The position numbers and the translations under genes are program-made. A DNA stretch of 64,000 nucleotides from contig JAPTOF010000003.1 in the NCBI GenBank assembly GCA_028554755.1, forward strand, positions 10,549,501-10,613,500, read 5' to 3'. Position 1 is the stretch's first letter. Every line of letters begins with the position of its first letter. Shown here in pieces: positions 46,909 through 59,612 of the stretch. The notes beneath the pieces are model-generated. The model ran no database searches, was not told the origin of the DNA, and saw only the letters and a program-made list of their open reading frames with translations. This DNA is from Cordia subcordata. Its lineage: Eukaryota; Streptophyta; Magnoliopsida; Boraginales; Cordiaceae.

Positions 46909-48477
46909 TTTTCTGGATAAAACAATATAATTATAATTAATTTATGAGTATAGAATTGATGTATGCATAATATGTATGCTATCTTTGGAAATAAAACATA
47001 AAAGTACTTTTTACATCATTTGCCTTTGAGTAGATCAACCCTTAAACTACTTGATGTAACAGTGTCTCAACATCCTCACAAGAAATCCAACGATGGGATG
47101 GCCGAGCTTATGAACGTTAAGTTAAGCGCCATTGCTTATTTGAATTAACAATTATCCAGATATGATCCAATTGAATAATTCAATCACTGTTTTGTTTGAC
47201 TTCTTAAATCTGATAGCAAACTCTATCGATACGACAGCCGAACCTACCATTTAAGTTGAGTGTACACCCATTCCTAATGTTTATTACCTGAAACATTCTT
47301 GATATAAGCCCTCTGATGGGGTAGTGACTTTAATGAATGTTGCTTAAGGTGTTCTTTAATGAAGAACTCCACCGATGGGATGGCCGAACTTACTAACACC
47401 CTTTTGAATAAACATTTTTATGTTTCACCTTGTTAAATCTAGAAAAAGTGTCACCTTCTGTTGGGGAAGTTAATGACATTTACCATTAACGTGAATCGGA
47501 TATGGAAAGCCGTGGCATTTTTCCAGTCCCCTCTTCCACTCAATATTTTAATAGAAGGGTTTTCTTTATTTTTGGTATTCTTGCTTTTGTTTTAGATCTA
47601 AACATGCTTTGGATTTGCGAAACCCTTTGGTTTTTGCGAATCCTTTTTGTGTTACTAAAACGTTGCAATACCATAATAGATTACTTACCTAAATTTGGGT
47701 GCATAGACCCTTAGATAGATATATATATGTAAATCTCAAGTTAAGTTCTTTTAATGTTGTCCTGAGATTGCATGGCATCTTTAGACATAGCCGTTTAAAA
47801 TTATCTTTTCTAAGCCATTCTTATATTCTTAACTATTTTTGAGAATCAACTCATAGGTATGATTGATTTTTATAAACCCTAATGAGTGGACATATTTCTA
47901 GGTCGCAATCATGCTAATATGTTAAAACATATATCAATGCATTATAAACATCCATCAAAATACATTAGAATTCCTCTTTGATGGCTCCCTGCAATCTTCA
48001 ATAAAACAGCATGCTTAGTAGCTTTTTTTGCCTCAACCGGTCGACCGTTAATAGGATCCGGTCGACCGACAAGCTTACCCAGTAGAGTGTTCCTCCACGC
48101 TGTTTTCTTGTTTTTTTTTTCTCCTTGGTCTTTAAAGATTACAACAATACACTTTGCTATTGCTAATACAAGCTTCATAAAGAAATATTACAAGGATATC
48201 AAAACATTCTATGCTTCTTTTAAATAAATTATAAGCAATAACTGCAAATATTTATACATGATATCGCGTATGGACAAGCTTTGTTGATTGTACACGAAAA
48301 TTTATCATGCATACATATGAACCATCAAGGGGATTTTATATTACCTGCACATACAAGCATAAAACGACAAGTATATGCAACACAAGATTTCCTAATCTTG
48401 CCACTCACAAGATGACTAACATATTTATGCAAATACAATATTCTTGCATAGTCTAAGCATGTTGTGTATGAGCCTAA
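46909..48477 (-). other. copia untranslated leader (copy B)
   Basis: It has the three leader repeats near 47094-47110, 47220-47250 and 47365-47395. Two GGTCGACC blocks are at 48037-48047 and 48058-48070. An AT-rich run is near 47715-47730. No gene is seen. Confidence 0.75.
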
Positions 48478-48489
48478 GCTCTGATACCA
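48478..48489 (-). other. Primer-binding site of copia B
   Basis: TGGTATCAGAGC on the minus strand, two bases from the LTR end; initiator tRNA-Met type. Confidence 0.9.
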
Positions 48490-48491
48490 AT

Positions 48492-50398
48492 TGTAGAATC
48501 GATATTATTAAGTGTGATGCATCCTAGCCTATATTTTCAAAAAATTCTACCAAGAAGACAAGTAGGAAAATAAAATAACAACATAACACACACAAGAACA
48601 TGATTAAGAACATATAGAATATAACTAGCACTTGCAAAAATATAAAAAGCTAACCTCTTGAAGCGTGGGGCCTTTGATGAAGTTAAAACCGTCACGAGCT
48701 TTGTTCCCGTTCACAAACAAAGCCGCCAAAAATTTTACTATAAGGGTGTCACAATAGGCAACTCCCTGGTCTTCTTCCCTATGATTAAAGAGACTTATCT
48801 TGAGAGAATAACCTCTTGTGTGGGAAGAAGCAAAGTAATATGCTCTTGAAAAACTGGAGCAAAAAACACATAATAAGTGTGTACTTATGTGTTGTAGTAT
48901 TTTCTTGCCAAAAAGGAAGAAATCAACTACAAAGTGGATTGCATAAAAGGTGTAAGGTCTTGTCTATTTATAGAGAGAACCTTGGCACCCAAAATTGCTA
49001 AACTTTCAATGTGGGAGAAAATTTCATGTAGTATTTCCTTTATGTAACTTGTCAATCTTGTCTTGGAAGACTTGTACAAGTTGTCCACTTGTTTTTGTAA
49101 CATTTTGCAAGTTGTCCCCTTGTCTTGGAAGACTTAGGCCAAGCCCATTATCCAAGTCTAACACATAGTCCATAATCTATGTGGAGGCCCAAGCCTAATA
49201 GGAAACCATCCTAGCCCAATTAGGTTATCTTGGACTCTAAAGAAAGCCCAAACCCAATTCCAAGCTTTGGCCCAAAAAGGCTACTACCACAATATAGAAT
49301 TTGCTCTTTAAAGATTACTCTCTCAAAGTCATTTCAACTAGGGAAGCGACCAAGAAGACACAATTAACCTTGGCTTCCAAAAATAATAAAAAATGTCCTT
49401 GCCCGATCTAGGTGACAGAATAATTATTTTTTGACTCCAATCTATTCCACTATAAGATCAAAGTTGCACTCGAAGAATAATTGCTATTACACAGAAGCTT
49501 ATCACAAAAGAATGTGAACTTTGTATTTGACCTACTAAATAACTGATCATAATGCCTCTCTATGTATACCCACAGCTAAGACTGGTCCTTTGGCCAGTGT
49601 ACTATCACCTCCTTAGCTGTATCTTTATCCGTTGGGTTTCTTGTCCTATTGCCAACCATATTTGGTCATAGAATCTCTTGATCTCGGGACCGACCCTCGA
49701 GCCATATGATCGACACGCCTATAAAGGTAGTATCACTAGATCTAGATTTGGATGATAAATTTGGACAATCCCAAAGGGGGCACATAAATTCCATTTTGCA
49801 TATGCATGTTCCAATTAATTAGAAATTAGCACTCAATGCACAAGGCTGTTGATCGTAATCAAGTAAGATCTCACCCACAGTGAATCAAAGTACCAAACCC
49901 TAACTTCATTAGTTCATCCACATATACTCAAGATTAAGAGCAATGATCATTTAGTAGCAGTGAGTGTCTTGTTTTCTTTCTTTGATAGTATGTCTCTAGA
50001 AAACATACTCACAATGGTCCTATCCAATACGTGACACACGTACAATTGAGACAAATCCAGAAAGTTCTCCAATGACCTAGGTAGATCACCCTCAATGAAG
50101 AGACTTGCTGAGTATAACCTTATCCCGGTATTATCCCGGTAGAGTGTCCAACACTACAATTCGGTTACAGGCTCAATTTATGACGTGACTAAATCTAGAC
50201 TTGGACTTACTGTGCGTCCAGCCTCACTGCGCACCCAAGTCATTAATTAAAGTCAATGGCCTTTACACATGCATCAATAAATCATAACAGAGATAATATG
50301 TAAGAAACTCATAATGCCATATAACAAAAAAGATTATACATTGTTTAGCATTCAAAATGTCATGCACAAGTGAGCTTTATGGCATACTAATCCTAACA
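48492..50398 (-). repeat. copia B 5' LTR, 1907 bp
   Basis: TG...CA termini on the minus strand. TATAAATA lies at 48972-48965. An 11-bp tandem duplication TTATCCCGGTA at 50120-50141 is absent from the 3' LTR. Confidence 0.9.
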
Positions 50399-50403
50399 GA
50401 TCG

Positions 50404-52258
50404 ATGCAGTGTAGTGTGTGCGAGAATGGGTGTCGAACCACAGGGAGGCTGTGTTGTAAGATGGATTCTACATGTGTGTTATAGAATGTGCCTAAAAATA
50501 AGAAATCTAAACTATCTATTTTTGGGATTTTGGATTTTTGAATAGTCGGGAGCTCTAACTAAAACGAATTAAACTAAACTATGGAATTGGGAAAAGTAGG
50601 GAACAAGCTACTCTAGAGGAACTAACAAATGAAAAGGTGTTAGGGTGACTTTAACTTATGAATGGGTAATTCTATACTCAAATGCTTTGGGATTAAAGAA
50701 TGATGGCATACTTTAGTGATTGCTCTTAACTAGGTTGCTAAATTAGTGTCTTAATTCCCCCTAGGACTCAGTGCAGGTCCGTCCCTAGGTGGTGCCTCCT
50801 AGAGCTACGATGTGGTCCCTATGACCTAGGGCCTTAAGAGTGACTAACTGGCTTCCTAGGTGACTTAGAATGAACCTACTCTAGTACCTAAATCATTGGC
50901 TGGATTTAAAACCAAGACCTAGTGCTGTTAAAGTTGACTAATCCTATCCTGAAACCTATTGGCTTGATTTAAAGCCAAAGGAGACTCGGCCTAGGCTAGC
51001 CTTAAATTATGCTTCACCATTCTAAGGTCACAATAGCAGGATTTAACCTATTAACACATTCATACATGTTCTAAGCCAAGGTGTTCATGAATAAAGGAAC
51101 CTATTCAACTACCAAACATTGTCATGCTCAGATTACACCATTAGAAGCAATTATCAAATGACATGCATGAGATATTGAATTCATATTCTCTACTAAGCTT
51201 GCAAATATACATATAGACATGAATATAAGCATTACCCACTTCATAGCATCTACATATAAACGCATAGACATGATTATAGCATGGATTAGATGTGTTTAGT
51301 AATAAATAGACTTCAATTTATGCACATGCTTCTTATTTAGGCATTTAATCAAACACTTAGACATGAATGAGAAAATAACCATTTGAACGAGAAAATCAAA
51401 CATGTATATATTCAGACATTTAATCCTATATCAGAAGAGTATACAACTAACCCATTACATAAGCTAAATCACCCTATACAAGTCCACTCAATCATAATAA
51501 AAGATAGAGTGAAAGAAAGTTTATGAAGCTTTCCTTTCATCCTAGCTAATCTTGTACAAAGCTCTTGAGCAACTTGAATCCAAGTGTTGAAACCCTTTAA
51601 ATTCTCTTGCTCCAAAGTGATGAAATGTGTGAGAGAGTATGTGTGTTGTGGGTGAAGACTAGGGTTAAGTGTGTGTGTGTGTGTGTGATGGGTGTGTAAA
51701 GATCCTCTCAAAAAAATTGTCAAAAAGCTCCCTATTTAAGTTTGAAAATCAGGCTTTTATATCAGCTCTTTACGCTCTACCGGTTGACCTAGCCGGTCGA
51801 CCTGCTTCTTCTCATAACTCGACTAGCTTTTTGTGGATGCTCTCTGGACTTGTCCGTCAACCGGCTTTGGACGGGTGGTCGTCAGGCTATTTTTGGCACC
51901 TCTCTGGAGTGGCCGGTCGACCTAGCCGGTGGACCGACTCCTTTTTCTTGGTCATCCGGCTGACTTCTTTCCTCCATTCTTTGTCTTTCGGACCTCCGAT
52001 CTTCTTCTTTTGACTCGTACATCTCCCATCTTTATCACCTATGATCGCCCAATCTTGATCTTAACCCAAAGTTCATGTAAATCATTGAAAACAAGCGATT
52101 AGGATAGCAATTTGTCTCTTAAACTCAATATGTACATTCGTTTACACTTAAGCCTATTCTTATCAAAAGTACTGCACCAATGCATCCTTTTGAGCACTTA
52201 ATACTTCTTTAACATAGGTAAATTACAATGCAAACACACACAAACACACAACACATCA
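50404..52258 (-). repeat. Y 3' LTR, main part
   Basis: It continues the LTR begun at 41018 and ends ACACATCA (TGATGTGT on minus) beside the polypurine tract. Compound palindrome blocks lie at 51779-51805 and 51910-51937. TATA-like TTTATATC is near 51756. Two TTGGCT...AGCCAA hairpin sites are at about 50892 (one arm broken) and 50951. A (GT)n run is at 51669-51687. Confidence 0.85.
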
Positions 52259-53709
52259 ACACTCCCAAACCTTCTCCTTGCTTGTCCCCAAGCAAGTCCG
52301 ATCTTAAGTTTATTTCTAAAGCTAATACAATGGATTTCCTAAAGGATTGACTCTCTATCAAGGTTAGTCTAAGAAGAATAAATGGGGCATTCCTATTGTG
52401 GAGTGATCTCCAAATCTCTATGCGGCATTCCTATTGTGGAGTGATCTCCAAATCTCTTTGGAATCTCCCTCTACTTATAAGAGGTCTCGTTTGTCGTGGG
52501 AATTTCCCAAGTAGCCAATCCACCACAAGCCTAGGATTCTAACTCACGCACTCGAAATGTTGATATTCGTGCTCCCTCAACTAACACGGCCTCCCCAACA
52601 TGTACCAAGCATCAAAGACAAGAAGAGAGAATATACAAACATAATGGCTTATAAAAAGCCTTATTCACATATCTACAAAGATGATAACTTGTGCTAAGTT
52701 GATATTGTGTCACTTATGCATTTAGTCACTAACTTTTTGGTGCCTTTGGCTTTTTTTCTTTTTTACTTCATTTTTTTTCATATTTATGCACCTTTTTGCC
52801 TTTTTAATTTTTTTGGATTTTTCATGCTTTGTATTGTATTCACAAAAAGAAAGAAAAAGAAAGGCTTAGGCACATCAAAAAGAACCAATCAAGGAACGGG
52901 CACTCACACCAACAACCCTTTTCCAACACTCTTTCCTACCAAGTTATGGGGTAACTACAAGGGTTATTCTTTCAAGGTTCTCACTCCCCGCAACTTTGAA
53001 GGGCTTCCCCTCCAAGACTTAGTTTTCAAACCATTCTATTCATTTCCCCGCAATGCATCTTATCTTTATAAATCAATAGAGTCAATCACAAAAGCCAACA
53101 TAATGATCAACAAAGAAATTAATGACTCTACATGCATCAAAATTGAAAAATTTTCACCATTTTTAAGCGCATAATGCTATCTACCTTAAGCAAGATATAT
53201 GACAAGAAAACCAAACTCCCACACCCCCAAACCTAAACTTTGCTTGTTCTCAAACAAATAAAGCAAAACACTTAAACAAGCAAATTGGCATTACAGAACA
53301 AGTAAGGGTAGCGAGAATGGGGTAAAAACATAGGGAACAAGTAAAGAAAGGATAGATACAACCTTGCATTTTCTTCAAAGCTTTCCATGTCAATGATAAA
53401 TCACCATACTACTAATCCTATGACTCATAATTCATAAAAACCCATAAAGAAAATAAGATTAGTAGCATTGCCTATGCATGCTTGCATTAGCATGTTCAAT
53501 AATGAGCAATGGTGTATCTTATGGGACAAAGGATCGACATTCAACACTTTGGTTTGGGTGCAATAAAGATAAAAGAAAGAAAGAAAATAAAAAGAAAAGA
53601 AAGTGAAACAAATGCAAAACTGCAAAATTGAACCTAGGTTGCCTCCTAGTAGTACTAACCACCATCCCGTCAGCCAAGCAAACACCAACTCATCTTCAAC
53701 TTCAATAGA
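52259..53709 (-). other. Y 3' untranslated region with two polypurine-like tracts
   Basis: No gene is seen. On minus, the terminal tract GGAGAAGGTTTGGGAGTGT ends at 52259 next to the LTR. An internal tract AGGTTTGGGGGTGTGGGAG lies near 53213-53231. A 38-bp tandem duplication occupies 52386-52461 (two units starting GGCATTCCTATTGTGGAG). The plan equals family X's 3' region. Confidence 0.75.
52386..52461 (-). repeat. 38-bp tandem duplication in Y 3' region
   Basis: GGCATTCCTATTGTGGAGTG and the next 18 bp occur twice in a row, almost unchanged. X1's matching region (27480-27510) has one unit. Confidence 0.85.
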
Positions 53710-55065
53710 TGGGGTCCTGAAGCATTAAAGCTTCCACACGAGCCACGCTCGGATCATATGCGTGCTTCAGGCGTTGCCCATTCACCGTTAACTCTCGGCC
53801 ATCCTTCAAGTCTTTAATCTTGGCTGCTTCAGAAGGATAGGCAATCATTACCTCATATGGACCAGTCTATCCTATCTTGAGCTTTCCTGGAAAGAGTTTC
53901 AATCATGAGTTAAACAACCAGACTTTATCGGAAGAAGAGAGTGATTTTTTAATAATGTGTTTATCATGAATTCTCTTCATCTTATCCTTATAAAGTTTAG
54001 TGTTCTCATACGTCTCAAATCTAAGCTCTTCCAATTTCGCTAGGTCTAGCTTCCTTTTCTCACCCGCTCTTGCCAAGTCAAAATTTAGGGCTTTGATTGC
54101 CCAATAAGCTCTATGCTCTAGTTCTACCGGCAAGTGACAAGCTTTACCATAAACCAATCTATACAGAGACATACCAATGGGAGTCTTAAAAGTGGTATGG
54201 TAGGCCCACAAAGTATCATTTAGCCTAATAGACCAATCTCTCTTATTGGGCCTAATCGTTTTCTTTAAAATGTGCTTGATCTCCCTATTGGATGCCTCTA
54301 CTTGTCTACTAGTTTACGGGTGAGAAGGAATGGCTACCTTATGGGTGATAGAATATCTTCTCAATAAGGCCTCTAAAGTCCTATGGCAAAAATGCAAACC
54401 TCCATCACTAATTAAGACCCTAGGGACTCTAAATCTAGAGAAAATATTTTCTTTAATAAACTTAACCACTACCCTATGGTCATTAATGCATGTGGGAATT
54501 GCTTCAACCCATTTGGACACATAATCAACAGCCACTAAAATGTATTGGTACCTAAAGGAAGGTGGAAATGGACCCATGAAATCTACACCCCAAACATCAA
54601 ACAACTCACAAGGAAGAATAGGGGATAAAGGCATCATGTTTCTCTTAGAGATGGACCCAGATTGTTGACATCTAAAACAATTCTTGCAACACTCTTGGGC
54701 ATCCCTAAAGAGAGTGGGCCAAAATAATCCACATTGCAAGACCTTAGTGGCAGTCTTCTTCCCACCAAAATGACCCCCACACCCTCATCATGACACATAG
54801 TCAAAACATTCTCAAACTCGTCCTCAGGCATACACCGATGAATCATTTAATCCGCACACACTTTGAAAAGATAGGGATCCTCCCAAAAGAAATGCCTAAC
54901 TTGTGCTAGGAACCTATTTTTTTCTCTCTTCTCCCAATGGGAAGGAAAGCACCCTGTGGCAAGATAATTGACAATATGAGCAAACCAAGGTGTGTAGCGA
55001 GAGACGGCAAACAATTGCTCATCGGGAAATGAATCACGAAAAGGGGAAGGATCACTAGAAGACTC
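53710..55065 (-). pseudogene. Y integrase (broken)
   Basis: N-terminal zinc region: [11 protein letters not shown], then CHDEG..., interrupted by TAA at 54846 and a frameshift, then CFRCQQSGSISKRN. Core: first aspartate in WGVDFMGPFP near 54583, second in LISDGG near 54406, glutamate in [10 protein letters not shown] after a TAA near 54313. C-terminus: [22 protein letters not shown] and a GPYEV module near 53865. TAA codons near 53900 and 53880 also break it. No chromodomain is visible. Confidence 0.85.
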
Positions 55066-55440
55066 ACTAACAAGACCGGAAAGATGATCTGCAACTAAAT
55101 TTTCTCTACCCTTCTTGTCTTGGATTTCAATGTCAAACTCTTGAAGGTGGAGCAACCATCTAATCAAGCGGGGTTTAGACTCTTTCTTGGACAACAAATA
55201 CTTCAATGCCGTATGATTGGTGTAGACAATCACCTTGGAACCTAGAATGTATGACCTACACTTGCCAAGGGAGAAGACTATTGCTAAAAGCTCTTTTTCC
55301 GTAGTGGTATAGTTCTTTTGTGTTTCATCAAGAGTCTTGTTAGCATAGTACACAACATGGGGTAACTTATCCTTCCTTTGACCTAAGATAGCTCCTATTG
55401 CATAATCGAATGCATCACACATAACCTCAAATGGGAGACT
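55066..55440 (-). pseudogene. Y RNase H
   Basis: It is open as part of the frame 55785-54847. It contains [20 protein letters not shown] (first aspartate), [16 protein letters not shown] (glutamate), [16 protein letters not shown] and [11 protein letters not shown] (last aspartate). The third aspartate of the family's usual VYTDH is asparagine here and in copy G, but is kept in fragment F. The domain is continuous yet probably inactive. Confidence 0.85.
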
Positions 55441-56262
55441 GCAGTTAGGTGGCTGGATAATTGGGGATGTAGACAATAAGGATTTAAGCCTATTGAAAGC
55501 TCTAACATAGTCATCATCAAAGTCAAAAGGGACATCATGTGCTAAAAGCCTAGACAAGGGACGTGCAATGTGACTAAAATCCTTAATGAACCTACGGCAG
55601 AATCCTGCATGCCCTAGAAAAGATCTAACATCCTTGACACACTTAGGGATAGGTAACTTTTCAATCAATTCTACCTTAGTCGGGTCAACTTGAATTCCAC
55701 TATATAAGACAACATGACCTAACACTATCCCTCGTTGCACCATGAAGTGGGATTTCTCCCAACTCAACACTAGATTCTTCTGCACACATTAGTCTAAGAC
55801 TAAAGACAGATGACTCAAGCACTCATCAAAGCTATCTCTAAAGACTAAGAAATCATCCATGAAAATCTCTAAATGCCTCTCAATCATGTCACTAAAGATG
55901 GCCATCATACACCTCTAAAAAGTCGCTGGGGCATTACAAAGACCAAAGGGCATTCTCTTATAGGCAAAAGTGCCATAGGGACAAGTAAAGGTAGTCTTCT
56001 CTTGGTCCTTGGGAAACACAGGGATTTGATTATATCCCGAATAGCCATCTAGAAAATAATAGTAGCTATGCCCAGCTACTTTATCTAAGATTTGTTCTAG
56101 AAAAGGCAATGGGAAATGATCCTTCCTAGTTTTGGAGTTGAGCTTCCTATAATCAATACAAACTTTCCACCCCGTAGGAGTACGTGCAGGGATAAGCTCT
56201 CATCTCTCATTCTCAACAACCGTGATCCTGAACTTCTTAGGGACAACTTGGACTAGGCTAAC
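55441..56262 (-). pseudogene. pol: Y reverse transcriptase (broken)
   Basis: Fingers and palm: DHFPLPFLEQILDKVAG in the frame starting upstream, FLDGYSGYNQIPVFPKDQEK, TCPYGTFAYKRMPFGLCNAPATF (56109-55915), stop at 55912-55914, then the catalytic MDDF region near 55855, stop near 55790, then the thumb from 55785 ([40 protein letters not shown]). TGA near 56260 separates it from protease. Confidence 0.85.
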
Positions 56263-57270
56263 TCACTCACTATTGGAGATCAGATAAAAAATGCCTGCAT
56301 CTAAAAGCTTAATGATCTCTTTCTTAACTACTTCGCTCATGTGTGGGTTTAGCCTCCTTTGCATCTCCCTAGAAGGAATGGCTCCATCCTTAATGTGAGT
56401 ACGATGCATGCAAACCGAAGGGTTTATACCTCTCAAATCATCAATTCTCCACCCTATAGCCTTCCTTTGCTTTCTAAGAACCTCTAAGAGATGCTCCTCA
56501 TGCTTACTAGAAAGATCAAAAGCTCTTATGACCAGAAGGGTCTCACTAAGGCTTAGGAATGCATACTTCAAATGATTGAGAAGGGGTTTAAGCTTTAAAG
56601 AAGGACTAGGCTCAACCAAGAGGGACTTTACCTCAACATCATCAACGGGGACATCATTACAAATGAGACTAGAAGGATTAACCTCAAGTGACGTATTAGT
56701 CAAATGGCTCTTAATCAAAGAAGCAGAAGCTACACATTTCTGCTCTAAGGTCTCTAAATCAAAACTAGACATTAATTCCTTAAATTTCCTCAATTCTTCT
56801 CCATCGGTCATAGTCTTCTCTATAAGATCCTCAACACAAGAATCAATCACATCCACCGTAAAGCACTCCTCTCCATCCTCTCCTCCTATACTATCTCTAT
56901 TTATCGCCTCGGCAACCTTCATAGTGGATCTCAAATTCCCAAATTTTATCTCCAATAACCCCGACCTATAATGAATGATGGCATCTACAGTGGCAAGGAA
57001 GGGGCGACCTAGAAGAACGGGTGTAGAATGTCTAGAGGCATGTCCCGAATCCATATCTAACACTATGAAGTCAATAGGGTACACGAACTCACCTACCTGG
57101 ACCATAACATCTTCTATGACACCCCTAGGTCTACGCTCAGACCTATCAACTAGCTGAAGCATAACATGTGTAAGGGATAACTCACCTAAACCTAACTATT
57201 GATAGACGAAGTAGGGAATGACATTCACACAGGATCCTAAATCTAACAAGGCGTGATCAATCTGGGTCTC
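56263..57270 (-). pseudogene. Y aspartic protease and spacer (broken)
   Basis: The protease catalytic motif reads LDLGSCVNVIPYFVY at about 57246-57200, in a frame shifted from the upstream gag frame; a TAG near 57195 follows. Then QLVDRSERRPRGVIEDVMV, FIVLDMDSGHASRH and PVLLGRPFLATVDAIIH, the typical second half of an Athila-type protease. The spacer runs to the start of RT (MSEVVKKEIIKLLDAGIFY) and is open from 57162 to 56263. Confidence 0.8.
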
Positions 57271-59418
57271 TGGATCCTATAAGGGATGGTGAAAGCTCCA
57301 GGGTTACTCATTTTGGCTAGAAGGCCCGAAGTACAAATACTACTCACGATCTTCGTAAGCCTCACCTTCTTAGGAATGTACGATGGCCTATGCTTCCTTG
57401 TACAAAGATCATTAAAGAATTTAGAATATGAGGGGATGGAAAGAATTACATCTATCAAAGAAAGATTGACTTTAAGGTCCTTAAGTTGCTCTAAAACCGT
57501 GAAGAACCTAGAATCCTCACTAAGTGTAGGCCTCTTTAAGGCGGATGGAAAAGGAACTCTAGGCTCAGCAGCTTTAGATACATAGGAATCATAAATAGGC
57601 TTTTTTCTTTCCCGATATGGGTGGGAAGTATTACTCTCTCCATGGTCTCTAATGGGCTCATCTCTCTCAACAGGACCCTCTCTAGAATTTCCCTCAACAG
57701 GGCTATAATGTGGTGCTCTAGACTCGGAAGGACCACTAGGTGCAGGCACTGCAAAGTCAACTCTTATCCTATTATCCACTACCCGATCACTCCTAAGAAT
57801 GGTGACAGCCTTAGCCTGGGCCTGAGGGGGATAAGTGGTATCGGTGGAGGAACAGGACTGGACTCTAGGGTTCACCTCCAGTTGAGAAGGCAATTTCTCA
57901 GGGTCTCTAGCGCTCAATTGGCTAGCAATCTGTCCTAACTATGCCTCACACCTAGCCATTTGCTGCCTATTTTCTGCCAATTCCTATTGTTGGTTCTGAA
58001 TGAACTGCATTATCTTCATTATGTCATTACGAGGGGGTTGGCTACCAGAGAGAGCAGGCAAAACCTGAGGTTGAGGAGCACTAGTGAGATAGGCTGATTA
58101 ACATGATAGAAACCTGGAGGATATTGAGGATGGGGTTGCTGCTAAGGTGGAACCTGAGGATATGAACTAGACTCATGCTGGCCTTGTCTCGAAGAAAAAA
58201 TTTCTGGTTGTCCCTTCAACCCGGATTGTATGTGTTCGAGTATGGGTTGTACTCACGAGAATAACCTTGTGTGGCACACACTTGCTATTTCATGAATTCA
58301 GGAAATTGAGATGCTAAAGGGCAAGCTATAGTCTCATGAGATGACTCGGAACACAATGCACAAATTTCAACAACTAAATGGGTAGAGAAACAACCTATAG
58401 AACTAGTCCTATGACCTTGGGATGAAATGGACAAAGAAATGAATTGATCTAGCTTATTTGTCATAGCCTCAACCTTAGTGGGTAAATCAAAAGAAACTCC
58501 AACCTCACTAACACTTCTCTTGTTGGCAAAATTTTGAAAAGAATTTTCAGCCATCATTTCAATTTTCTCCTATGCCTCGGTCGGTCTCAAAAGATAGAAG
58601 CCACCACCAGAAGTAGCATTGACCATTATTCTATTTTGTTCATTTAAACGTCGGAAGAAATATTGCAATAGGTCGTGATTGCCATACACGTGGTGTAGAC
58701 ATTGTCTAAGAAGATCCTTGAACCTCTCCCAAGCCTCATGAAATGATTCTAGATCATGTTAGGAGAAAGTCATAATGGCGGTCCTAAGGTCGGCTGTCTT
58801 GGCCATGGGATAAAATTTTTGAAAGAACTTAGATTGAAGCTCAGCCTATGTAATAATGCAACCATTAGGTAAGGAATGTAACCAAGTCCTAGCCTTGTCC
58901 TTAAGAGGGAAAGGAAACAATCTTCGACGTATGATTTCTTGGGAGACATTGGGGACATGGAGAATGAAACTCATCTCAACAAAATCAGTGATATGATCTA
59001 GAGGACTCTCATTGCTTCTCCCGTAGAAGGAGGGAAGCATGGCCAACATATTAGGCTTAATCTCGAAGTTCGTCTCCCTCAAACCCGGAATTTGGATAGC
59101 CAAATTAGGCTCAAAGGCTTCGAGGAGAAATAATTGCCTAAGAGTGGGTTCCTCATCTATGGGTGGATCCGATCTACAGGGTTCTTATCTAAAATGATCT
59201 TGGGCTTGATGTCCATGGTGATCATGAGGTGGAATAGGATTCATTGGGGGATTGGGAGAATTAGGAGGATGATTAGGATTGGCCATCTCCTCAAGATGAT
59301 CTCCTAAATTCCTAAAATGTCTAGCAATTCTACCGGGTTCGGGATTAAGAGAAACTAGGGTATTTCTAAGGGATCTCCTACCAAGCATGCACAAACTACC
59401 TAACTCCGGCCATTTCAA
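57271..59418 (-). pseudogene. gag: Y gag (broken)
   Basis: The first ATG in frame is at 59418. Pieces: a Pro/Asn/His-rich N-terminus (59418-59185), the Retrotrans_gag-type domain (59103-58846: NMLAMLPSFYGRSNESPLDH, RRRLFPFPLKDKARTWLHSL), a following part in the same family order to 58560, a CX2CX4HX4C zinc knuckle CALCSESSHETIAC at 58362-58321, and the C-terminal region 57917-57280 (LPSQLEVNPR, AVTILRS, KPIYDSYVSKAAEPRVPFPS, GAFTIPY) that leads into protease. Stops at about 59182, 58843, 58760, 58570 and 58282 split it. Confidence 0.8.
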
Positions 59419-59612
59419 CCCCCAAAACTTTAATATTCCTAAAACTACAACAAATAAACCACAATCTTAGAAAGTCTACTGAAAACAAAGACAAAAGCTA
59501 AAGTAGATAAACAAAAACTAAAGCAAGATAATATGAACAATAAACAAGATAAGCAAAAACTAAACAAACTACAAAGGAAAATAAGAAAAACAAATAAAGC
59601 AACTACCAAAAC
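59419..59612 (-). other. Y leader, gag-proximal part
   Basis: A/T-rich untranslated sequence between gag and solo LTR Z. It continues at 61373-61407 on the other side of Z. No gene is seen. Confidence 0.7.

Larger units (their letters stand above)
41069..50398 (-). mobile_element. Ty1/copia element copy B, full length, 9330 bp
   Basis: This is the only complete copia structure here: 5' LTR 50398-48492, primer site, leader, gag-pol, polypurine tract, 3' LTR 42966-41069. It sits in Y's 3' LTR with flanks GATCA and GATCG, a 5-bp duplication with one later change; Y's other LTR has the uninterrupted site ACAGATCGATG. LTRs differ by several per cent in the first 100 bp. It is structurally intact but coding-dead. 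Confidence 0.9.

Noticed and set aside
53425..53688. Frame after Y integrase with a membrane-like stretch (LQFCICFTFFSFYFLSFFYLY)
   Set aside because: It starts in the integrase tail frame but is low-complexity T-rich sequence, lacks an equivalent ORF in family X, and is too short for an envelope gene.
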